From: WRCA01 sp964587855
Lineage (GTDB): Bacteria; Pseudomonadota; Alphaproteobacteria; Rs-D84
Reading direction: 5' to 3'
Length of the DNA: 64,000 bases
Assembly (NCBI GenBank): GCA_964587855.1
Contig: CAZPLT010000002.1
Coordinates: 1 to 64,000 of the forward strand
The first letter of the stretch is position 1, and the number at the start of each line of letters is the position of its first letter. Shown one piece after another: positions 58,327-64,000 of the stretch. Both the position numbers and the translations under genes were made by a program. Below the pieces are notes generated by a model. The model was given only the letters and a program-made list of their open reading frames with translations, was not told the DNA's origin and searched no databases.

Positions 58327-59037
58327 CTATTCTCTCTTCCATTTATTATTTGATGCCACCAATTCGGCATTCATTTCGACTGCTCCCCCAGCCTCGTTAA
58401 TCAATAATTCGCCAGCACATATTTCGGCGTAATCCAATGGATGTGAAATAAAACCATCAAATTTCCCGGCGGCAACCCATGCAAGATCCAAAGCTGGACA
58501 ACCAGTAATACGGACATCCCCATTAGCTTTGAAATCATCAGAGCCCAAGCCCAATGTTAAATCCGCGGATTCTTTTATTCCGGAAACCTTGATTCGCGCA
58601 GAATGAAATGCGGAAAATGCGAATGCACCACATCCGGCCTCGGCATAATATAATCTTTCATCAATTGGGCTGTATACCAATGCAATTTTTGTTTCATTGT
58701 TTGATCGCAAAGCCAACGAAATTGCAAAATGTGGATTTCCACGTACAAAATTTTTAGCCCCTGAAAATGCCAAAACAAATTCATCCCGTCCATCACCCTC
58801 ATGGGAATAGTTTGGTGTTAAAACACCAGCGTTTGGGCGAACCAGAGTTAAATTACGTAAAATGGATTCTTCTATTCTTATTGCGGCTTTTTTTACAAAG
58901 TCGCGGGCACCAGAAAGAGATTGTTGCAGGTTTTCAACTTCCCCAAAATCATGACGTAATCCAGCCCCAGTTTGCGCTAATGCTGCAAACATTTTATTTA
59001 ATTCCGAAGAGCCTTTGATCAGATTTTCTTTTTTCAT
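58327..59037 (-). CDS. suhB: SuhB/inositol monophosphatase-fold protein with a lost active site
   Basis: 236 residues. The alphaproteobacterial SuhB scaffold is clear: HDFGEVENLQ (29-38), GNPHFAISLAL after 97, ALVYSPIDERLYYAEAGCGAF, then ALDLAWVAAGKFDGF. The catalytic elements are gone: the SKAD motif is KKAA (49-52), the metal-binding Glu region reads TPNYSHEGD, and DP(I/L)DGT is AFSGAK (90-95). Only an Asp in PLDYAE remains where PWD.AAG is expected. In E. coli SuhB has a non-catalytic role in ribosomal RNA antitermination, which this protein could retain. AAGGC-like spacing precedes the ATG. Confidence 0.8.
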   Translation of the reverse strand: MKKENLIKGSSELNKMFAALAQTGAGLRHDFGEVENLQQSLSGARDFVKKAAIRIEESILRNLTLVRPNAGVLTPNYSHEGDGRDEFVLAFSGAKNFVRGNPHFAISLALRSNNETKIALVYSPIDERLYYAEAGCGAFAFSAFHSARIKVSGIKESADLTLGLGSDDFKANGDVRITGCPALDLAWVAAGKFDGFISHPLDYAEICAGELLINEAGGAVEMNAELVASNNKWKRE

Positions 59038-59082
59038 TTCTTGTGCTTTTAAAAATAAAAGCCAGCGTGAACGCTGGGCTTA

Positions 59083-59292
59083 TTAAAATTTGAACCCGTC
59101 GAATTTTTTCTTAAAGTCAGCGGCACGTTGACCCTTGTCTGCAGTGGCACGTTGACCAGTCCAAGCAGAGTGGTTCAGATTATCAACAGATAAAACCAAA
59201 TCCTTGTTCGCGGACGAGAACATTTTTATTGTTTTGCCATCTGTCCGGGTAACTTTGATTTCATGGTATTCTGGATGAGTGTTTTTCTTCAT
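59083..59292 (-). CDS. rpmE: 50S ribosomal protein L31
   Basis: 69 residues: MKKNTHPEYHEIKVTRTDG, then LVLSVDNLNHSAWTGQ and RAADFKKKFDGFKF. This is an L31 without the zinc-binding cysteines. L31 forms part of the bridge between the ribosomal subunits. It stands alone between the suhB and unknown genes. Confidence 0.92.
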   Translation of the reverse strand: MKKNTHPEYHEIKVTRTDGKTIKMFSSANKDLVLSVDNLNHSAWTGQRATADKGQRAADFKKKFDGFKF

Positions 59293-59363
59293 AGTTAAAC
59301 CTTTTTTTAGCTTGCAAATTATACAGGGAAATTTTGTAAAATCAAGTAAGAATAGATATTAAT

Positions 59364-59888
59364 TTAATATCCGCCGACACAACCCAGGTAAAAATTACCC
59401 GAAGATTCTATAAAGTTTTGGAATTTACCAGTATTTTTTCCAGAAAACAGGGCCAAAACAGTTCCGGATTCGGTTGCCAGCATATCAGCTATACTTACGC
59501 CAAAGCTGGATACTTTCTTGAAAAATCCAGGGGTTGGAAAGATTTCTGCAACAAAAAGTTTGTTTTGATCTTTGTTTTCGTTTATTTGATCTTTGGCGAT
59601 CGCCATCAAAGTGCAATCTTTGGTCAGGATGATTTTTTCGCAAACTTGAGCTTGTCCACCCAATAATTCTCCCCACCAGCCAGGTACACCAGAAAACACA
59701 GGATAATAGAGAATAGCGTCAGGAGTGGTCTTGAAAAATTCAACCATATCGAAATCTGTGGGTGTCAAACAAGGCATTTCCCCATGACGATCTGAAATAA
59801 TCCGTCTGGCCGATTGATAGGTGTCCGAATCGCGGGTCCCTCTGGTGGGCCAGAATAAAAACGGGGAACGTATGGTTTTATAAGTCAT
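59364..59888 (-). CDS. unknown protein
   Basis: 174 residues, no signal peptide or membrane helix (starts MTYKTIRSPFLFWPTRG). It has a run of aromatics and glycines (YYPVFSGVPGWWGELLGG, then SSGNFYLGCVGGY at the end). I recognise no family. It lies between rpmE and the secretion-system genes on the minus strand. Confidence 0.55.
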   Translation of the reverse strand: MTYKTIRSPFLFWPTRGTRDSDTYQSARRIISDRHGEMPCLTPTDFDMVEFFKTTPDAILYYPVFSGVPGWWGELLGGQAQVCEKIILTKDCTLMAIAKDQINENKDQNKLFVAEIFPTPGFFKKVSSFGVSIADMLATESGTVLALFSGKNTGKFQNFIESSGNFYLGCVGGY

Positions 59889-59954
59889 TGCTGGAATTAT
59901 ATCAGATTTTAAAGCTTGATTAAAGTCGGTATAGTAAAATAAATTACTTGACTT

Positions 59955-61298
59955 TTAGTCCTTCTTTATATTTTTCCACCAAGCTTTAACATTACTGGTT
60001 ATTTTACTGAAATCTTTCTTTGCATCATCATAAAGCTTGGATGGTATTTTGACGTCACTGAACAAAGCCTGAGTTAATGCTGGTATAGCATTCATAAAGA
60101 TTGCCAAGAATAATCCCATCATTATAATTGTTACCAGACTATCATTATTCATAAACAGGCCATCTATTAAAATTTCAGCCTTGTTTTCAATTATTGCAGT
60201 TTGTAAAACACTGGCGCCTTGCCATTTACCAAAAGCCGAATTCAAGAATAACACTGAAAATGCAGTAAATATCCCAACCATTGCGATACCCAATGTATTT
60301 TGAACCACTTTATCAATAATACCCTTGATATTCTTTTTCCCATCTGGCAGCACCATCCATGTTTTTCCATCCGCATCTTGGAACAGCCATGCCAGTAACA
60401 TTAACGGCAACATAACCAGTCCCATCCCTAATTCTATGAAAGTTTGTAAGAAATAAAGTGGGATTGGCAGCAGGGCAAAGAAAAATAAAACGACAATTAA
60501 AAGCCCAGCTAAAAACATAACTACATTCGGAAAAATTGGAATGTTAAATATCAGCTTGTACATATATTTATCGTTAAATGCCATATTCATAATTGTCCAA
60601 CCCGCTGTCATTCCCAGACCGGTCATTTGATGGACTTGACCTATTTGGCATGCCAGATTATGGCGAAGTTTTGGTGAAAATGCGCCGTTTTTAGATGCTG
60701 CTTTATCCGCACTAGAAGGATCCATAACAGCGGTTGCAATCAGGCAAGTTTCAAAAGAATTTTCATTATTTACATCTGGGGCCATTCTTACATCCACCGA
60801 ATGAGAAAGTGCCAATCCAACATTAAAGATAGGTTCTACGGCTGTGCTGGTTATAAACCTGGGCAATGGGAACGCTAATAACAGTGTTATAAAAGTAAGT
60901 TTAAATAAATGTGTTCCCAGTTTTCCAGAAAAATTCCATGCATCAGGAGATTTTGGTTCCCCGTCTATTCCTAGATACCCCTTTAATACTTCCCAACCAA
61001 AATATACAGCAGTCAGGGCAAAAGCTATCGGAATACAAACCTGACCAATAGCTGAATAAATACGTGGTAAAACATCTGATAAAACCAATATTATATCATT
61101 AAACATCCCACATGACCAACAACTGGAAAAGAAAGATAGAGCATCTGCCATATCAACAGGTGACATAGAGCGATAAATGGAAAATCCAGCAATTGTTACG
61201 CCACCAGCAATTGCGCCTATTGCGAGTGGAGCAATTGCCCCTGCGGAAAATGGCAAGAAAGAAAGAAAGATAATCCAAAAATTTTTTAGTTTGTTCAC
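59955..61298 (-). CDS. TrbL/VirB6-like type IV secretion membrane protein (paralogue 1)
   Basis: 447 residues. GTG start, signal-like first helix (cleavage near SAGA), then about eight membrane helices and a charged cytoplasmic tail (DDAKKDFSKITSNVKAWWKN). It has a CWSC motif near 60 and the segment ITSTAVEPIFNVGLALSHSV, which lines up with the two genes to the right. VirB6/TrbL proteins form the inner-membrane channel of type IV secretion systems. The -10 element ends 6 nt before the GTG. Confidence 0.75.
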   Translation of the reverse strand: MNKLKNFWIIFLSFLPFSAGAIAPLAIGAIAGGVTIAGFSIYRSMSPVDMADALSFFSSCWSCGMFNDIILVLSDVLPRIYSAIGQVCIPIAFALTAVYFGWEVLKGYLGIDGEPKSPDAWNFSGKLGTHLFKLTFITLLLAFPLPRFITSTAVEPIFNVGLALSHSVDVRMAPDVNNENSFETCLIATAVMDPSSADKAASKNGAFSPKLRHNLACQIGQVHQMTGLGMTAGWTIMNMAFNDKYMYKLIFNIPIFPNVVMFLAGLLIVVLFFFALLPIPLYFLQTFIELGMGLVMLPLMLLAWLFQDADGKTWMVLPDGKKNIKGIIDKVVQNTLGIAMVGIFTAFSVLFLNSAFGKWQGASVLQTAIIENKAEILIDGLFMNNDSLVTIIMMGLFLAIFMNAIPALTQALFSDVKIPSKLYDDAKKDFSKITSNVKAWWKNIKKD

Positions 61299-61304
61299 AG
61301 ACTA

Positions 61305-61342
61305 ATTATATCATAATTTGCCCAGGCTTTTTATGCTATAAT
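61305..61342. promoter_or_regulatory. divergent extended -10 promoters for two secretion genes
   Basis: Minus strand: TGATATAAT (-10 at 61310-61305), 6 nt before the GTG at 61298. Plus strand: TGCTATAAT (-10 at 61337-61342), 8 nt before the GTG at 61351. Neither gene has a Shine-Dalgarno sequence. Confidence 0.7.
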
Positions 61343-61350
61343 ACAAAGAA

Positions 61351-62613
61351 GTGAGAAAAGTACTTTTATCTTTATTATTTTTAATTCTTCCATGTGCAGC
61401 TTATGCCTCATGGGGTATTGTTGATTCATTGGATCTTTCCCCATTTATTCCGATAATTTTAGATGCTTTTGTATCTGTTGCTATGGCTACTTATGAATTT
61501 TTTGTGGGCAATGGGGACGGGATAATTTATATCTTGGTTTGGGGTTGGTTGGGCTGGTTTATTGGAATGTATTTGGTAAAAATGTATATTCCGCAAAGTT
61601 GGCTGGATTTTTTTAATGCCAAGGGTGGACAAATGTGGGATAAACCTTCTGCACTTAAGATTTCTGAAGATGTATTAAAACCATGTATTCGGGGTATAAT
61701 TGCAGCAGCATTATTACTGCCAATCAAACCACAATATATTACCGGTATAATCGTAGATCCTTTTCTGCAATTTGGGGAAATTTATACACAAAGTATGTCA
61801 TCAAGTATCAACCAGATGAATGTATCAGCGGGTGTTTCAGAAGAAAGCATTGCTTGCCCCCCCGATTTAATCGAAAAAGGATATATTTCAGAAGACGGGT
61901 GCAAATTCTTAATTCGTCCAGTTGCTCAAATAACACACGCAAATAATCAAGTTATCAAACGTGGATTGAAATTTATAACCGATGGGTTATTGGGGTTGAT
62001 GACTCTGATACCACATGGGGGTCGTGATATTATGAATTTGATAACTGGTATATTTTTGGTATTTACTTTTGTAGCCAGTAATTTCTTTATGGCGCTTTTA
62101 ATAATCCAGGCGATTTTTGAATTTGGAATGGCTTTGATAATGTACCCATTCAAAGTTTTAATGTTTGTTGCGGATAAAAATGCCAAGGGTTGGGTTAACC
62201 CATGGCCAGCATTCAGTCAGATAATAGAAAGCTTGAAAAAACTAGTAATAACTATGATTGCTTGTGTGTTTATTTTGGTTATAAATATTGCCGCAATCAA
62301 GGCTTTGTTTAATTTTAATCATTCAACATTTGTTGTGGCTGCTGGTGGTTCTGCGTCCAGCAATGTCCCAGTTGTTGCAAATACTCCGATGGGCTTTGGT
62401 GGGCATTCTGTAATTTGGATGTCATCTGTTTTGACATTCTTTTTAATGTTTAAAATTTTTGAAATAACTAAAAAACAGTTGCTGGATTATACAGGCAAGG
62501 GTTCAGATAGTTTGTATAACAAAGCTGTTGGCGATACTAAAAATGCATGGAAAAAAACAAATGAGTGGCGCAAAGGTATTAATAAAGCTATGGGATGGTT
62601 TAAAAAGAAATGA
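61351..62613 (+). CDS. TrbL/VirB6-like type IV secretion membrane protein (paralogue 2)
   Basis: 420 residues. GTG start; signal peptide (MRKVLLSLLFLILPCAAYA), then several membrane helices; ITGIIVDPFLQFGEIYTQSM matches the signature in the flanking paralogues; a basic C-terminal tail (WRKGINKAMGWFKKK). It lacks the CWSC motif. Overlaps the next gene as ATGA (62610-62613). Confidence 0.72.
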   Translation: MRKVLLSLLFLILPCAAYASWGIVDSLDLSPFIPIILDAFVSVAMATYEFFVGNGDGIIYILVWGWLGWFIGMYLVKMYIPQSWLDFFNAKGGQMWDKPSALKISEDVLKPCIRGIIAAALLLPIKPQYITGIIVDPFLQFGEIYTQSMSSSINQMNVSAGVSEESIACPPDLIEKGYISEDGCKFLIRPVAQITHANNQVIKRGLKFITDGLLGLMTLIPHGGRDIMNLITGIFLVFTFVASNFFMALLIIQAIFEFGMALIMYPFKVLMFVADKNAKGWVNPWPAFSQIIESLKKLVITMIACVFILVINIAAIKALFNFNHSTFVVAAGGSASSNVPVVANTPMGFGGHSVIWMSSVLTFFLMFKIFEITKKQLLDYTGKGSDSLYNKAVGDTKNAWKKTNEWRKGINKAMGWFKKK

Positions 62614-63812
62614 ACGGACTGATCGAATCTTCGGTGCAATGTTGGAGCTGTCCTGTATTTGACCGTTTGTTCCAAGTTATTTCTGCCACCACCAGCGCTG
62701 TTTACGGAAAGATGTCGTTATTGGCTGCAGTTTTATTATGTGTTTTTGTTGCTTTTTATATTTTGTATTCGGTTGTAACAAACTTGCGCGCAAAAGATAA
62801 AATGGAACCGATGTATCAATCTTATTTGAAACCAGTAATAATAAATTCTTTATTCGTAATTACTATTTTGGGATTGGGTGTTATGGTTCCCAGGTTGGTA
62901 ACCAGACTCAGTTTTGAACCTGTGGCGGATATGACGCTGGTTTATACCCAATCAATGTTAAATACAAATCCAGATCAAGTTGCGCAAAAGGTAGTATATA
63001 CCCCAGAAAAAATGTCCGAAGATGGATTTTATCGTCCCGAGTTACGCGACAAAATAATTTTATTGATGAAGACCAGTATTACCCAATTTCAATCAATGAT
63101 GAAACTGGGTATGGCAATAATGGACAAGGCATTTGAATGGAAAGCACTTTTGGGAGTTGGTGCGCTGGTAAAACATATTATGATATTTTTTATGGGGTTG
63201 TATGTTGTTTGGGCGTTTTTTAAATTGTTTATAAAGTTTTGTTTTTATTTTGCTGATGTTGTAATTGATATGACTTTTTTTGCCTTTTTCTTTCCATTTA
63301 TGACTGTTTTGTGGGTGTTTAAAAATTCTAAAAGCGCGGATTGGGTAAAAAATATGAGCAGTAAAATAACACCTGCATTTTTCCAAAATTTAATAAACTC
63401 TATCGTTTCATTAGCAACAGTTGTTATAACTTATGTTGTAATTATGGTTATAATTACAAAGTTCTTTGCTGGACCAAATATTGATGTCACAGAAGTAATG
63501 AATGGAAATATATTGGCCAGTGATATATCAGATGATAATTTGGCTATGGTTTCTTTGGGTGGAGTTTTAGTATTGGTTTATATTGTTGGATACTTATCAG
63601 AAAATATTAAACAAGTTGCCAAAGCAATTACAGATGCGTTTAATATAACTGAAAGAACTGAAGTCGGCGAAAAACTTGGTGAAGATGCATTAAAGGTTGG
63701 AAAAAACACATTTGATTTTGCAAAAAATACTGGAAAAACTCTTTGGACTGCGATCACTGGTAAAGATACCGATAAAAAAGATGGTGAAAAAGAAGATAAA
63801 AAAGAAAAATAG
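62610..63812 (+). CDS. TrbL/VirB6-like type IV secretion membrane protein (paralogue 3)
   Basis: 400 residues. No signal peptide. It begins with CWSCPVFDRLF (11-21), then about seven membrane helices, the signature LVTRLSFEPVADMTLVYTQS, and a long Lys/Glu tail (KDTDKKDGEKEDKKEK). Coupled to the gene before it (ATGA), and the next frame begins 3 bp after its stop. Confidence 0.75.
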   Translation: MNGLIESSVQCWSCPVFDRLFQVISATTSAVYGKMSLLAAVLLCVFVAFYILYSVVTNLRAKDKMEPMYQSYLKPVIINSLFVITILGLGVMVPRLVTRLSFEPVADMTLVYTQSMLNTNPDQVAQKVVYTPEKMSEDGFYRPELRDKIILLMKTSITQFQSMMKLGMAIMDKAFEWKALLGVGALVKHIMIFFMGLYVVWAFFKLFIKFCFYFADVVIDMTFFAFFFPFMTVLWVFKNSKSADWVKNMSSKITPAFFQNLINSIVSLATVVITYVVIMVIITKFFAGPNIDVTEVMNGNILASDISDDNLAMVSLGGVLVLVYIVGYLSENIKQVAKAITDAFNITERTEVGEKLGEDALKVGKNTFDFAKNTGKTLWTAITGKDTDKKDGEKEDKKEK

Positions 63813-63815
63813 TTT

Positions 63816-64000
63816 ATGTGGAAATCTAAAATAATTTTAATGGCCGTCAAAGCGATAATGTGGATTATCGCCATTGGTATTGGAATTTGGTATTTGTCAT
63901 CCAGTATAAATGGTGATTCTATTACATACGCCAGTATGAACAGTTTTCTGCACGCAACCGGTGCTTGCCATGGCGATGTGTGTGATATATCACAAAGTAA
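63816..64000 (+). CDS. secretion-locus membrane protein (partial, runs off the right edge)
   Basis: ATG at 63816, 3 bp after the previous stop. The visible 61 residues hold one membrane helix (VKAIMWIIAIGIGIWYLSS) and then a soluble part with GACHGDVCDIS. Position suggests another component of the same locus. The family cannot be named from this much. Confidence 0.6.
   Translation, partial: MWKSKIILMAVKAIMWIIAIGIGIWYLSSSINGDSITYASMNSFLHATGACHGDVCDISQS

Noticed and set aside
1..64000. CRISPR arrays, rRNA genes, transposases, riboswitches
   Set aside because: None seen: no regularly spaced repeats, no rRNA sequence, no DDE transposase, and no leader that I could match to a known riboswitch.

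Overview
The window is AT-rich and Gram-negative (lptF/lptD, SurA-like, Pal, BamB-like, YfgM-like and porin genes). It reads as a streamlined alphaproteobacterium: the uracil-DNA glycosylase-like and SuhB-like proteins are of alphaproteobacterial type, a DUF2924 protein sits beside a large serine recombinase, and the rpoH and parAB genes fit. I infer an uncultured, probably host-associated lineage, but the sequence alone cannot name it. A 100-N run at 1835-1934, flanked by identical 55-bp ends, shows this is a scaffolded (probably metagenomic) assembly.

Layout. 1-2417: partial rpmG, an AMP-binding ligase, the gap and a small secreted protein. 2418-2861: a non-coding, repeat-rich stretch. 2862-11975: an accessory block of visibly higher GC. 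It holds a tightly overlapping four-gene operon (GrpE-like protein, Hsp70, AAA+ ATPase, tail-anchored J-like protein), then a DUF2924 protein divergent from a large serine recombinase, then a NERD-domain protein. The block ends next to tRNA-Val(UAC). 12220-19826: ybaB, pnp, rpsO, truB, mutS, xseB and mreB, all on the minus strand. 19925-24127: rnpA-yidD, accB-accC, infC (with a predicted AUA start), a UDG-like gene and pal. 24225-36974: an lptF-lptD-surA-rlmN run, parA-parB-gpsA, rsmG, a TPR protein, tRNA-Val(GAC), metG and queH. 36971-46942: der, a YIP1-family protein, a porin-rpoH pair, yfgM-bamB-comF, a DUF2147 protein, valS and an acyl-ACP thioesterase.

47035-50311 carries secreted proteins, rpmH and a pair of paralogous small unknown proteins with a 37-residue membrane ORF between them. 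50474-55466 is gyrA followed by an accessory insert: dinD, an unknown gene, and a DpnI-like endonuclease split by an in-frame ochre codon at its domain junction. A MerR regulator follows. 55557-59888 holds an SGNH hydrolase, unknown genes, a decayed beta-barrel, tRNA-Glu and tRNA-Gln (the latter with a duplicated 3' end), a catalytically dead SuhB-like protein and rpmE. 59955 to the end holds three TrbL/VirB6-like membrane proteins around a divergent promoter, so part of a type IV secretion locus.

Two features run through the window. Genes are densely coupled (ATGA, TAATG or short overlaps). Many unlinked genes have a good -35/-10 pair ending only 6-10 nt before the start codon and no Shine-Dalgarno sequence, which predicts leaderless mRNAs. 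The strongest candidate for an undescribed system is the 2862-8983 chaperone/AAA+ operon: it carries its own Hsp70, a GrpE-like factor, a J-like membrane protein without the HPD motif, and an AAA+ ATPase, all beside a recombinase.
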